Positions 1-8,526 of a stretch of 64,000 nt of DNA are shown piece after piece. The position numbers and the translations under genes are program-made. The first letter of the stretch is position 1, and each line of letters starts with the position of its first letter. The notes under the pieces are model-generated. The model was not told the DNA's origin, searched no databases, and was given only the letters and a program-made list of their open reading frames with translations. This DNA comes from Micromonospora sp. WMMD1102 (GTDB lineage Bacteria > Actinomycetota > Actinomycetes > Mycobacteriales > Micromonosporaceae), in NCBI RefSeq assembly GCF_029626265.1, contig NZ_JARUBN010000001.1, positions 4,715,001 through 4,779,000 on the forward strand. The letters are read 5' to 3'.

Positions 1-1509
1 GCGCAGCCCGAGCCGGAGATCGCAGTCGCCGACCTCACCGCGTTCGCGCTCCAGCTCGCCTGCTGGGGACGCCCGGACGGCACCGGGCTGGCCCTGCCGG
101 ATCCGCCTCCGGCCGCGGCGATGCAGGTCGCCCGGGGCACCCTGGAGGCGCTCGGCGCGGTCACCCCGGACGGCCGGGCCAGCGGGCGGGGCCGGGCGAT
201 GGCGGCGGTCGGCGCGCATCCCCGGCTGGCTCGGGCGCTGCTGGACGGTGCCGCCCCGGTCGGGGCCCGCCGGGCCGCCGAGGTGGTGGCGGTGCTCGCC
301 GAGCCCGGTCCCGGTGACGACCTGGTCGCCACCTGGCGCCGGCTCCGCTCGGGTACGGAGCCGGCCGGCGCGACCTGGCGGGCGGAGGTGGCCCGGCTGC
401 GCTCCGCCCTCACCGAGTCGCCGGCTCCGGCGGAGCACGACGAGCAGCAGAGCGCCCCGGACGGGCAGCCGGCCTGGCGCGGCGGGCGACAGCGTGGGCG
501 GGGCGGCGGGCGCGACGCCGTGGAGTTGCCGGACGACCTGGCCGCCGGGTTGCTGGTCGGGCTGGCGTACCCGGAGCGGCTGGCCCGGGCGCGGCAGCCG
601 GGCGGGCAGGCGTACCTGATGGCCGGCGGCACCGCGGCGGACCTGGCGCCGGGCTCGGCGCTGGCCGGCGCGGAATGGCTGGCGATCGCGGTGGCCGACC
701 GGGCGCCGGGGCGGCGGGGCGCGACGATCCGGCAGGCGGCGGTGCTGGACGAGGCTACCGCCAGGGAGGCCGGCGCGGCGCTGCTGCGGCGGGAGCAGGA
801 GATCGCCTGGTCCGGTGGGGACGTGCTGGCCCGCGAGGTGGAGCGGCTGGGTGCGATCGTGCTGCTGGACCGCCCGCTGGCCCGCCCCGACCCGGCCCGG
901 GTCGCCGCCGCGCTCCGGGACGGGCTGCGCCAGGTCGGCCTCGACCTGTTGACCTGGAGCCCGCAGGCGCACCAGTTGCGCGCCCGGCTCGCGTTCTGCC
1001 GGCAGGCGCTCGGCGGCGGGTGGCCGGAGATGACCGACGCGGCGCTGCTGGACCGGGCCGACGAGTGGCTCGGCCCGGAGCTGGCCGCCGCCCGGCGCCG
1101 GGCCGACCTGGCCCGGATCGACGTACCGGCCGCGCTGCGTCGGCTGCTGCCGTGGCGGGAGGCGGGCCGGCTGGACGAGCTGGCCCCGGAGCGGCTGGCC
1201 GTACCGAGCGGGTCGCGGCACCGGGTGGACTACTCCGATCCGGCGGCACCGGTGCTGGCGGTCAAGTTGCAGGAGACGTTCGGCTGGCGGAACGTGCCAC
1301 GGATCGCCGACGGGCGGGTACCGGTGCTGCTGCACCTGCTCTCCCCGGCCGGTCGTCCGGTCGCGGTGACCCGGGATCTCGCCTCGTTCTGGCGGACCGG
1401 TTATCCGCAGGTACGCGCCGAGCTGCGCGGCCGGTACCCGAGGCACCCGTGGCCGGCGGACCCGACCGAGGCGGCCCCGACCCGTGGCCTGCAACCCCGG
1501 CGTCGCTGA
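1..1509 (+). CDS. hrpB: ATP-dependent helicase HrpB, C-terminal part (5' end outside window)
   Basis: The reading frame is open from base 1, so the gene starts before the window; about 502 residues are present of a protein that is usually about 800-850 aa. No helicase motor motifs are left in the visible part. What is seen is the helical post-helicase region and the HrpB-specific C-terminal domain, with a typical ending: a segment around LAVKLQETFGW, then VPVLLHLLSPAGRPVAVTRDL, then FW..GY..VR.ELRGRYP.HPWP.DP. HrpB is a DEAH-box RNA helicase-like protein of poorly defined role in actinomycetes. It is convergent with the PP2C gene; a 23-bp tandem repeat lies between them. Identity is confident; the N-terminal motor cannot be judged from here. 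Confidence 0.9.
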   Translation, partial: AQPEPEIAVADLTAFALQLACWGRPDGTGLALPDPPPAAAMQVARGTLEALGAVTPDGRASGRGRAMAAVGAHPRLARALLDGAAPVGARRAAEVVAVLAEPGPGDDLVATWRRLRSGTEPAGATWRAEVARLRSALTESPAPAEHDEQQSAPDGQPAWRGGRQRGRGGGRDAVELPDDLAAGLLVGLAYPERLARARQPGGQAYLMAGGTAADLAPGSALAGAEWLAIAVADRAPGRRGATIRQAAVLDEATAREAGAALLRREQEIAWSGGDVLAREVERLGAIVLLDRPLARPDPARVAAALRDGLRQVGLDLLTWSPQAHQLRARLAFCRQALGGGWPEMTDAALLDRADEWLGPELAAARRRADLARIDVPAALRRLLPWREAGRLDELAPERLAVPSGSRHRVDYSDPAAPVLAVKLQETFGWRNVPRIADGRVPVLLHLLSPAGRPVAVTRDLASFWRTGYPQVRAELRGRYPRHPWPADPTEAAPTRGLQPRRR

Positions 1510-1521
1510 GCCCGACACCCC

Positions 1522-1606
1522 GCGTACCCGTCGGGAGAAGACCGGCGTACCCGTCGGGAGAAGACCGGCGTACCCGTCGGGAGAAGACCGGCGTACCCGT
1601 CGGGAC
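1522..1606. repeat. 23-bp tandem repeat, about 3.7 copies
   Basis: Three identical 23-bp units begin at 1522, 1545 and 1568 and a partial fourth at 1591. Each unit contains CCCGTCGGG, a 4-bp-arm palindrome with a one-base centre, and GAGAAGACC. The array lies in the short gap between the convergent hrpB and PP2C genes. It may form serial weak hairpins acting as a terminator, or be a simple variable-number repeat. There are no spacers, so it is not a CRISPR array. Confidence 0.85.
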
Positions 1607-1623
1607 GGCCGGCGGGGATGCGG

Positions 1624-2352
1624 TCAGGGGGTGTCGACGACGTCCGCGACCACGACGGTGATGTTGTCCGGTCCGCCGGCCCGCAGGGCCAGGTCGACAA
1701 GCCGCTGTGCGCAGCCGGCCGGATCGGGGTAGTCGAGCAGTGCCTCCGCCAGGCTCTCCGGTCGGACCACATTGGACAGCCCGTCGCTGCACAGCATCCA
1801 CCGGTCGCCGGTCTGCGGCACCACCGTTGTGTACGTCGGGGTGACCGGCTCGCCCTGCAACGCCCGGGTGACCACCGCCCGGCGGGGGTGGCTGTGCGCC
1901 TCGTCCGGGCTGATCACCCCCTCGTCGACGAGCATCTGCACGAAGGTGTCGTCCCGGGTGAGCTGGGTCATCGTGCCGCCGCGCAGCAGGTACGCCCGGG
2001 AGTCGCCGACGTGGGCCAGGGCGAGGCAGCTGCCGGTGCGGGCCAGCAGCAGCGCGGTGAGGGTGGTGCCCATGCCCTGCCGCTCCGGGTCCTCGGTGAT
2101 CGCCTGCCGGATGCCGGCGCTGGCGCTGTCCACCGCTCCCTGCAAGGCCGCGACCAGCCCCTCCTCCGGGGTCTCCACGTCCAGCGGCCGGATCGCGTCG
2201 ATGGCGATGCAACTGGCGAGGTCTCCGGCGGCCATCCCGCCCATGCCGTCGGCCACGGCCAGCAGCCAGGGTCCGGCGTGCACGGAATCCTGGTTCGCGC
2301 CCCGGATCAGGCCACGGTCGCTCACCGCCACGGATCGCAGCTTCAGGCTCAT
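1624..2352 (-). CDS. PP2C-family Ser/Thr protein phosphatase
   Basis: A 242-aa soluble PPM/PP2C phosphatase that would remove phosphate from Ser/Thr residues using two metal ions. Visible motifs: N-terminal GANQDS, metal-binding ADGMGGMAAGD near residue 40, GMGTT, VGDSRAYLLR, CSDGL and the C-terminal GGPDNITVVV. There is no membrane segment or extra domain, so it resembles a minimal PstP/PrpC-type catalytic domain. I chose the ATG at 2352 because MSLKLRSVAVSD fits the family N-terminus; an upstream in-frame ATG at 2403 adds 17 unlikely residues. It is monocistronic and convergent with hrpB. A Ser/Thr kinase lies far away at 52.5 kb; no functional link can be shown. Confidence 0.9.
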   Translation of the reverse strand: MSLKLRSVAVSDRGLIRGANQDSVHAGPWLLAVADGMGGMAAGDLASCIAIDAIRPLDVETPEEGLVAALQGAVDSASAGIRQAITEDPERQGMGTTLTALLLARTGSCLALAHVGDSRAYLLRGGTMTQLTRDDTFVQMLVDEGVISPDEAHSHPRRAVVTRALQGEPVTPTYTTVVPQTGDRWMLCSDGLSNVVRPESLAEALLDYPDPAGCAQRLVDLALRAGGPDNITVVVADVVDTP

Positions 2353-2528
2353 GGCAGGCAGCCTGCCAAAAAGACGGCCGAAATGCTTGCAGTAGATCAC
2401 CATCAGCGTGCAGTGGCTCTCGAAATTTACCGTACGTGGCTACGGTGATCACGAACCGCGAGCCGTTCCGGGGCCGGTAGCTGGGGCGCCGCGCCCCACC
2501 GGCGGCGAATTCTATCCAGCGAGGTCGA

Positions 2529-2557
2529 TTGACATGCCAGAAACGGACTGGCAACAT
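2529..2557 (+). promoter_or_regulatory. Candidate promoter of the GH9 cellulase gene
   Basis: A perfect TTGACA hexamer at 2529-2534 is followed after 17 bp by CAACAT at 2552-2557, a weak -10 match. The transcript would start close to the CebR-type palindrome at 2569-2582, a position suited to repression. The -10 is poor, so this is tentative. Confidence 0.4.
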
Positions 2558-2568
2558 CGGCTCCGTAT

Positions 2569-2582
2569 TGGGAGCGCTCCCA
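2569..2582. promoter_or_regulatory. CebR-type operator (perfect 14-bp palindrome)
   Basis: The sequence TGGGAGCGCTCCCA is a perfect palindrome. It is the established operator of the LacI-family repressor CebR, which controls cellulose and cello-oligosaccharide use in Streptomyces and related actinomycetes and is released by cellobiose. It lies 75 bp upstream of the GH9 start codon, just downstream of a possible -35/-10 pair. The match and the gene it precedes agree, so cello-oligosaccharide induction of the cellulase is the straightforward inference. No cebR gene is in this window. Confidence 0.85.
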
Positions 2583-2657
2583 GAAGTGCTGCCGATTCCC
2601 CACCCCGAATCCGAGCACCACCCCCGCCAGCCCGAGTGCCACCGGAAGGGAACCCCC

Positions 2658-5600
2658 GTGCTCCGACCCCGCCACCGCCACCGCCGGGCCTCCCGCCCGG
2701 TCACCCTGCTCGCCACCGCCGCCCTGCTGCTCACCGGCACCGCCACCGGGGCACAGGCCCGCCCCGACGGCACCGCCGGAACCCTGGCGGCCGCCGAACA
2801 CATCGTCAACGGCACCTTCACCGACAGCACCGCGCCGTGGTGGTCGACCGCCAACCTCACCCTGGCCGCGGTCGACGGCCAGCTCTGCACCGAGGTGCCG
2901 GCCGGGCTGGCCAACCCCTGGGACGCCAGCCTCGGCCACAACGCGATCCCGCTCGGCGACGGCGCCAGCTACGCACTGAGTTTCCGCGCCTCGACGAGCG
3001 TCCCGGTGACGGTGAAGGCGAACGTGCAGCTCAACGAGGAGCCGTACACCACGGTCTTCTCCCGGGACGTCGCGCTCGACGCCACCGCCGAGGAGTTCGG
3101 GTCCGAGTTCACCGGCACCCTCGACTCCACCAACGGCACCCTCACGTTCCAGCTCGGCGGCGCCGCCGAGGCGTACACGTTCTGCCTGGACGACGTCTCG
3201 CTGAGCAGTGACGCCGACACCGGGCCGCCGCCCGGCGGGGCCGAGCAACTCGACAACGGCGACTTCGCCGACGGCACCACCGGCTGGTTCTCCTACGGCA
3301 CCACCTCGACCGGCGTCACCGACGGACGGCTCTGCTCCGTCGTGCCGGGCGGACTGGCGAACCCGTGGGACGGCGGCGTCGGGCAGAACGACGTGACGCT
3401 TGTCAGCGGCGAGTCGTACACGCTCTCCTTCGACGCCTCTGCCACGCCCGGCGCGAAGGTGCGGGTGGCGGTGCAGCTCGGCGTCGACCCGTACACGTCG
3501 TTCTTCGCCGAGGACATCACCTTCGGCCCGGAGGCGCAGCACGTCGAGCGGACCTTCACCGCCAGCGCCGACACCACCGCCGCCCAGCTCGCCTTCCAGG
3601 TCGGCGGCAACGCCGACGGGTACACGTTCTGCCTGGACAACGCCTCGCTGCTCGGCGGCGAGGAGGAGCCGCCGTACGAGCCGGACACCGGGCCGCGGGT
3701 CCGGGTCAACCAGGTCGGCTACCTGCCGGCCGGGCCGAAGAACGCCACGATCGTCACCGAGGCGACCGAGCCGCTCGGCTGGCAGCTCAAGTCGGCCGCC
3801 GGTGCCGTGGTGGCCAGCGGGCAGAGCACCCCGCGCGGCGTCGACCGGGCGTCGGCACAGAACGTGCACAGCGTCGACTTCTCCGGCTACCGCACCCCGG
3901 GCACCGGCTACACGCTCACCGCCGACGGCGAGACGAGTCACCCGTTCGACATCTCGGCCGACGTCTGGAAGCAGCTCCGTTCCGACTCGCTCCAGTTCTT
4001 CTACATCCAGCGCAGCGGCATCGCCATCGACGGCGACCTGGTCGGCGAGGAGTTCGCCCGGCCGGCCGGGCACCTCGGGGTGGCGCCGAACCGGGGCGAC
4101 ACCGACGTACCCTGCCAGCCCGGCGTCTGCGACTACCGCCTCGACGTACGCGGCGGCTGGTACGACGCCGGTGACCACGGCAAGTACGTGGTGAACGGCG
4201 GCATCGCCACCTACCAGCTGCTGAGCGCCTTCGAGCGGACCAAGACCGCGCCCACCGCCGGCGGCGGGGCGGCGCTCGGCGACAGCACCCTGCGGCTGCC
4301 GGAACGCGACAACGGCGTGCCGGACATCCTCGACGAGGCGCGCTGGGAACTGGAGTTCCTGCTCCGGATGCAGGTGCCGGCCGGCAGGCCGCTGGCCGGG
4401 ATGGCGCACCACAAGATGCACGACCGGAACTGGACCGGGCTGCCCCTGCAACCCGAGGACGACCCGGAGCTGCGCGAGCTGCACCCGCCGTCCACCCCCG
4501 CGACGCTGAACCTGGCCGCCACCGCCGCGCAGTGCGCCCGGCTGTACGCACCGTACGACGCCGCGTTCGCGCAGCGCTGCCGGACCGCCGCCACCACGGC
4601 GTACGCGGCGGCCAAGGCGAACCCGACCCGGTACGCCGACCCGAACGACGGCAACGGCGGCGGCTCGTACGCCGACGGCGACGTCACCGACGAGTTCTAC
4701 TGGGCCGCCGCCGAGCTGTACCTGAGCACCGGCGGAGCGTCCTACCTGGCCGACCTGACCGCCTCGCCGCACCACACCGACGACGAGGTGTTCGGGGCCC
4801 ACGGCTTCGGCTGGGGCAGCACCGCCGCGCTCGGCCGGCTCGACCTGGCCACCGTGCCGAGCGGCCTGTCCACGGCCGAGCGGGACCGGCTGCGCGCCTC
4901 GGTGGTGGCCGCCGCCGACGGCTACCTGGCGACCGCGCAGGGCCAGGCGTACGGCCTGCCGATGCCGGGCACCCCGAACAGCTACTTCTGGGGCGCCAAC
5001 AGCAACATCATCAACAACGCGGTGGTGCTGGCCACCGCCTTCGACCTGACCGGACAGCCGAAGTACCGGGACGGCGCGGTGCAGGGGATGGACTACATCT
5101 TCGGCCGCAACGCGCTGAACCAGTCGTACGTGACCGGGTGGGGCGAGAAGGCGGCGGAGAACCAGCACAGCCGGATCTTCGGCAACCAGTACGACGAGTC
5201 GCTGCCGAACCCGCCGGCCGGTTCGATCGCCGGTGGCGCCAACGCCAGCCTCGACGACCCGTTCGTCGAGGAGTTGCTGGCCGGTTGCGCGCCGATGTTC
5301 TGCTACGTCGACGACATCGCCTCGTACTCCACCAACGAGGTGGCGATCAACTGGAACTCGGCGCTGGCCTGGATCGCCTCGTTCCTGGCCGACCAGGGCG
5401 GCAGCACCTCGGTGCCGGCCGGCGCAGGCTGCCGGGTGAGCTACCTCAACCACGGCGCCTGGGCCGAGGGTGGCGGGTTCACCGCGCAGGCCACCGTCAC
5501 CAACACCGGCACCGCCCCGATCAACGGCTGGACGCTGAGCTTCGCGTTCAACGGCGACCAGAAGGTCCGGGACGCGTGGATGGCGAAGGTGACCCAGGCG

Positions 5601-5747
5601 GGTGCCCGGGTCACCGCGCGGGGCGAGTCGTACAACTCGCGGATCATGCCGGGCGCCAGCCAGATGTTCGGCTTCAACGCCACCACAGCCGGTGGCCCGA
5701 ACCCGAACCCGACCCTCTTCACCGTCAACGGGGTGCCCTGCACCTGA
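2658..5747 (+). CDS. Secreted GH9 endoglucanase (CBM4/9 x2 - Ig-like - GH9 - CBM2)
   Basis: A 1029-aa secreted cellulase. The GTG at 2658 follows GGAAGGGAA and opens directly on an Arg-rich signal peptide ending near [13 protein letters not shown] (residue 34); the longer in-frame start at 2529 lacks this logic. Domain order: two CBM4/9-type carbohydrate-binding modules (about 48-185 and 195-335, each starting with a NGxF-type strand); a CelD-type N-terminal Ig-like domain from [11 protein letters not shown] (about 348); and the GH9 (alpha/alpha)6 catalytic domain (about 435-912). The catalytic Asp pair lies in DAGDHGKY near residue 500 and the general acid Glu894 in [15 protein letters not shown]-terminal CBM2 (about 925-1029) has its usual terminal cysteines. 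It would hydrolyse beta-1,4-glucan outside the cell. A CebR-type operator lies upstream and a double hairpin downstream, so it is a single-gene unit. Confidence 0.95.
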   Translation: MLRPRHRHRRASRPVTLLATAALLLTGTATGAQARPDGTAGTLAAAEHIVNGTFTDSTAPWWSTANLTLAAVDGQLCTEVPAGLANPWDASLGHNAIPLGDGASYALSFRASTSVPVTVKANVQLNEEPYTTVFSRDVALDATAEEFGSEFTGTLDSTNGTLTFQLGGAAEAYTFCLDDVSLSSDADTGPPPGGAEQLDNGDFADGTTGWFSYGTTSTGVTDGRLCSVVPGGLANPWDGGVGQNDVTLVSGESYTLSFDASATPGAKVRVAVQLGVDPYTSFFAEDITFGPEAQHVERTFTASADTTAAQLAFQVGGNADGYTFCLDNASLLGGEEEPPYEPDTGPRVRVNQVGYLPAGPKNATIVTEATEPLGWQLKSAAGAVVASGQSTPRGVDRASAQNVHSVDFSGYRTPGTGYTLTADGETSHPFDISADVWKQLRSDSLQFFYIQRSGIAIDGDLVGEEFARPAGHLGVAPNRGDTDVPCQPGVCDYRLDVRGGWYDAGDHGKYVVNGGIATYQLLSAFERTKTAPTAGGGAALGDSTLRLPERDNGVPDILDEARWELEFLLRMQVPAGRPLAGMAHHKMHDRNWTGLPLQPEDDPELRELHPPSTPATLNLAATAAQCARLYAPYDAAFAQRCRTAATTAYAAAKANPTRYADPNDGNGGGSYADGDVTDEFYWAAAELYLSTGGASYLADLTASPHHTDDEVFGAHGFGWGSTAALGRLDLATVPSGLSTAERDRLRASVVAAADGYLATAQGQAYGLPMPGTPNSYFWGANSNIINNAVVLATAFDLTGQPKYRDGAVQGMDYIFGRNALNQSYVTGWGEKAAENQHSRIFGNQYDESLPNPPAGSIAGGANASLDDPFVEELLAGCAPMFCYVDDIASYSTNEVAINWNSALAWIASFLADQGGSTSVPAGAGCRVSYLNHGAWAEGGGFTAQATVTNTGTAPINGWTLSFAFNGDQKVRDAWMAKVTQAGARVTARGESYNSRIMPGASQMFGFNATTAGGPNPNPTLFTVNGVPCT

Positions 5748-5748
5748 C

Positions 5749-5806
5749 GTGCAAGGAAGGGCCCCTGCTTATACAAAAAGCGATAAGCAGGGGCCCTTCC
5801 TTGCAC
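5749..5806. terminator. Perfect 24-bp inverted repeat, Micromonospora-type GGGCCC repeat
   Basis: Arms of 24 bp (5749-5772 and 5783-5806) are perfectly complementary around a 10-base loop. The core is AAGGAAGGGCCCCTGCTTAT. It starts one base after the GH9 stop codon, so it is well placed as a transcription terminator. Similar sequences lie at 25187-25250 and 55881-55936. Confidence 0.85.
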
Positions 5807-5808
5807 CA

Positions 5809-5850
5809 CCGGTGAGCCTGGACCGACGCGTGTCGGTCCGGGCTCACCGG
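5809..5850. terminator. Second hairpin downstream of GH9
   Basis: A 19-bp stem with one G.U-type mismatch (5809-5827 with 5832-5850) closes a 4-base GCGT loop, two bases after the previous hairpin. Its sequence is unrelated to the first. Together they form a double hairpin. From here to 6119 I see no gene, only a moderately AT-richer stretch around 5990-6050 that could hold the promoter of the next gene. Confidence 0.7.
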
Positions 5851-6119
5851 CGTCTGTGGGTCGATCGGCGGTCGGCACTTCGGGCCGGGGCACCCGGTAC
5901 GTCCAGCGAGTCCGCCCGGGACGGCCCGGCGACTCGCCCGACCGGTTCGGGCCGGCGCTCTCGACTCGGTCGCGCCCGTCCGGAGGAGGTGACGGATCTT
6001 AACTTTCGGCAAGGCTGTAGTCACGAAGAGAAATCATCCTTTGCCTCGCGAGCAGCCGCCGAGGGCGCGCGACACCGGGTGCGGAGATCGCCGGGCGAAG
6101 AACCGCCCCAGGAGGGCTC

Positions 6120-8120
6120 GTGGGCAGAGCAGAGACGTTCCGCTCGATCGCCGCCTGTCTGGGCCAGCTCGCCGCGGCCGCGGCCGTCGCGATGGCGTCC
6201 ATCGTGGATGGATTTGTCGACGTCCTGCTCCGGGCGGCCGGCTGGCTCGACGTCCCGGCCTGGCCGGCCGAGGGCGCCCTCCGGCTGATCGGCCTGCTGG
6301 CCGCGGCCGACCTGGTGGTGAGAGCCCGGGAGACGGCCCGCCGACACTGGCGGCGACGACAACGCCTGGAACGCGTCCCCGGTCCGCCGCCCCCGGTGAC
6401 GCTCGGCCAGCACGACGCCGACCGGGAGATCCTCCGGTCGATGATCCGGTTGAGCCGCACCTACCCGGCACCGGCGATCCGGCTGTTCGGCCAGATACTG
6501 CTCGACCCGGCGAGGTACCAGGTCCGGATCACCGACGAGGTCCAGCAGGTGGAGGAGTGCCTGCGGGTGACGGTGTCCACCATGTTCAGCGCCGGGCCCG
6601 AGGACCTGGTCGGGCTGCGCGAGGAGGCGCTGCCCGGAGGATCTCCGGCGACCGACCCGGAACAGCCCGCCCCGCTGCCGCGTACCGGAACGACCGCGCC
6701 GGAGACCAACGGCGACGCCCGCGGTACGAGCCTGTCGGGTCGAGCCTCGGCCCTGCTCACCAGGCAGTCCCGACGGCACGACCGGCGGCACGACCCGGAG
6801 GACGGCGCAGGTCCGCCGGGCCCGCCCGACGACGACGGCGCCGGTAACCGGAGCGGGACCACCGGCCCGGCCGCCGACCAGCCCAGGGTGATGCTGGTAC
6901 CGATGATCTTGAGCACCAAGGGCGCCATGCTGGACAACATCGAGACCGTCGACGGGGCCGGGGACCCGGTGCCGTTCCTGTCCCAGGAGGACGCCCGGGG
7001 TGTGGTCGCGCACGTGCTGCGGCAACTCTTCTGGGAGACGTTCGGCGAGGCGGTGCACGCGGCGGACGAGCGGCGGCGGGACGCCGTGCTCTTCGCCCTG
7101 CTCCGGCTGGTCTTCCAGGCCGGTCGGGTCTCGGTGGCCGACGCCGACGCGTACTTCGACCGCAACGTCGCGCCGATCCGGGACAGCGCCGGCGCCGACG
7201 ACCTGACCCGGCTGCGCGGGGTCTGCACGTTCCTGGTCCGCAACTACGTGGTCATCGCCGAGGTGCCGCCGCCGGAGCGGTACGCCTGGATCCTGCGCTA
7301 CACCAGGACCATGCCGGTGTACGGCCGGGCGACCTCGCCGCACGGCCGGCGGCGCGTCCGGCTCGGCCTGGCGCCGAACACCTTCGTCATCCCGCTGAAC
7401 CTGCCGTTCACCACCACCAGCTACCACTTCCGGATGCGGGCCGGCACGAACACCTACGTCAAGGTGCACTCCGTGCAGTCGGCCCGGTCGGGGACCAGCG
7501 TGGACCAGACCGCCATCCGGGCCATGAGCAGGCACGCCTACCTCCGGGTACGTCGTCGCCAGGCGCTCCCGTACGCCCATCTCTACGCCCGACGCTTCGA
7601 CACCTGCCGCGACCCGGCGGACCTGGTGATGGAGGTGGTCTTCGACGAGGTCCCGCCGGGGGCGCTCGGCCTCACCTCCTGGCTGGCCGCGCTCTCCGCA
7701 GCGGTGATCACCTTCCTCGCCCTGCTCGTCCCCGACAACGACGGCGACCGGATCTCCGGCGACGTGCTCGCCTTCCTGCTCGCCATCTCGCCGGTCGCGG
7801 CGACCTTCGTCGGGTACTCGATGGAGAAGCTGCGCCGCTCCTCGCTGACCACCTTCGCCGGGCTGGTGACCACCGGGGCCACCTCACTCGTCGCGGCGCT
7901 GCTCTACGTGCAGCCGTCGCCGCCGTGGCTGCTCGCCCGTCCGACGGTGCCGCTGCTCGGGGAGATCCGGGTGAACCTCGGCGTCTTCGCGGTCGGGCTG
8001 GTCGGCGGGCTGGTCGCCGCGTATCTCTTCTTCCGGCTCCGCGACGAACTCCACCACTACGTCGGCCTGCTCCGGGACGTGGAGCACCCGAGCGCCGACC
8101 GGCCGGGTGAGCCGGGATGA
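6120..8120 (+). CDS. Multi-pass membrane protein of unknown function
   Basis: A 666-aa protein; I do not recognise the family. The GTG at 6120 has GGAGG four bases upstream. It has hydrophobic N-terminal segments (about 8-37 and 52-67), then a long soluble region with a Pro/Asp/Arg-rich linker (about 170-240). A conserved-looking globular part follows (about 250-490) with LPFTTTSYHFRMRAGTNTYVKVHSVQ, which resembles a beta-rich ligand domain. Four closely spaced transmembrane helices fill about 515-650 (for example LAALSAAVITFLALLVP and FAVGLVGGLVAAYLFF). The stop overlaps the start of the next gene (ATGA at 8117-8120), so the two products are probably made together and may interact at the membrane. 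Confidence 0.75.
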   Translation: MGRAETFRSIAACLGQLAAAAAVAMASIVDGFVDVLLRAAGWLDVPAWPAEGALRLIGLLAAADLVVRARETARRHWRRRQRLERVPGPPPPVTLGQHDADREILRSMIRLSRTYPAPAIRLFGQILLDPARYQVRITDEVQQVEECLRVTVSTMFSAGPEDLVGLREEALPGGSPATDPEQPAPLPRTGTTAPETNGDARGTSLSGRASALLTRQSRRHDRRHDPEDGAGPPGPPDDDGAGNRSGTTGPAADQPRVMLVPMILSTKGAMLDNIETVDGAGDPVPFLSQEDARGVVAHVLRQLFWETFGEAVHAADERRRDAVLFALLRLVFQAGRVSVADADAYFDRNVAPIRDSAGADDLTRLRGVCTFLVRNYVVIAEVPPPERYAWILRYTRTMPVYGRATSPHGRRRVRLGLAPNTFVIPLNLPFTTTSYHFRMRAGTNTYVKVHSVQSARSGTSVDQTAIRAMSRHAYLRVRRRQALPYAHLYARRFDTCRDPADLVMEVVFDEVPPGALGLTSWLAALSAAVITFLALLVPDNDGDRISGDVLAFLLAISPVAATFVGYSMEKLRRSSLTTFAGLVTTGATSLVAALLYVQPSPPWLLARPTVPLLGEIRVNLGVFAVGLVGGLVAAYLFFRLRDELHHYVGLLRDVEHPSADRPGEPG

Positions 8121-8467
8121 GCCGGGACGAGCCGGCCGGGTCGGCGCCCGATCCGGAGGAGCTGGTGATGGACCGTACCGCCGATCCCGGCGTCGGCTCC
8201 GAGCTGCTCGACGCGCTTCCGGCGGACGCGGTGGTCGCCTACCGGGGTGAGCCGCGCGCCTCGGAGCGGGCGCTGCTGCTCTGGCCGATGACCGCCGATC
8301 AGCGGCAGGCGTTCGGCGCCGGCATCGAGTGGGTCAGCAACCAGCTGCGGACCATGGACGAGGAGCAGGTCGGACGGTTCCTCGACGAACTCGCGGAGCA
8401 GACCGGACGGCTCGGCCTGGACACGTCGCCGCCGCCCGAGGAGCAGCTTGGCGGGCGTGTGCCGTGA
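8117..8467 (+). CDS. Small acidic protein coupled to the preceding membrane protein
   Basis: A 116-aa soluble, acidic protein with no motif I recognise. Its ATG overlaps the TGA of the 666-aa membrane protein (ATGA), the classic sign of translational coupling. The C-terminal half (QRQAFGAGIEWVSNQLRTMDEEQVGRFLDELAEQTGRL) looks helical and amphipathic. A second ATG at residue 18 is possible. It ends 60 bp before the convergent Nramp-like gene. Confidence 0.65.
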   Translation: MSRDEPAGSAPDPEELVMDRTADPGVGSELLDALPADAVVAYRGEPRASERALLLWPMTADQRQAFGAGIEWVSNQLRTMDEEQVGRFLDELAEQTGRLGLDTSPPPEEQLGGRVP

Positions 8468-8526
8468 CACCGCCCGCCCAGCCGCTCCGCCGCCCGGCCT
8501 ACCGCTGCCGGTCTGCCGCAGCCGGC

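Noticed and set aside
1522..1606. CRISPR-like array
   Set aside because: The period equals the repeat length, so there are no spacers, and no cas genes are present.
1262..2941. Long minus-strand frame of 559 codons overlapping hrpB, PP2C and the cellulase leader
   Set aside because: Arg/Pro/Gly-rich shadow frame; PP2C in the other frame explains the region.
2427..5453. Long minus-strand frame opposite the cellulase gene
   Set aside because: No family features; typical antisense shadow in high-GC DNA. The GH9 frame is certain.
6021..7580. Minus-strand frame opposite the 666-aa membrane protein
   Set aside because: Low-complexity Arg/Gly/Val composition and no ribosome binding site; the plus frame has membrane helices and a coupled partner.
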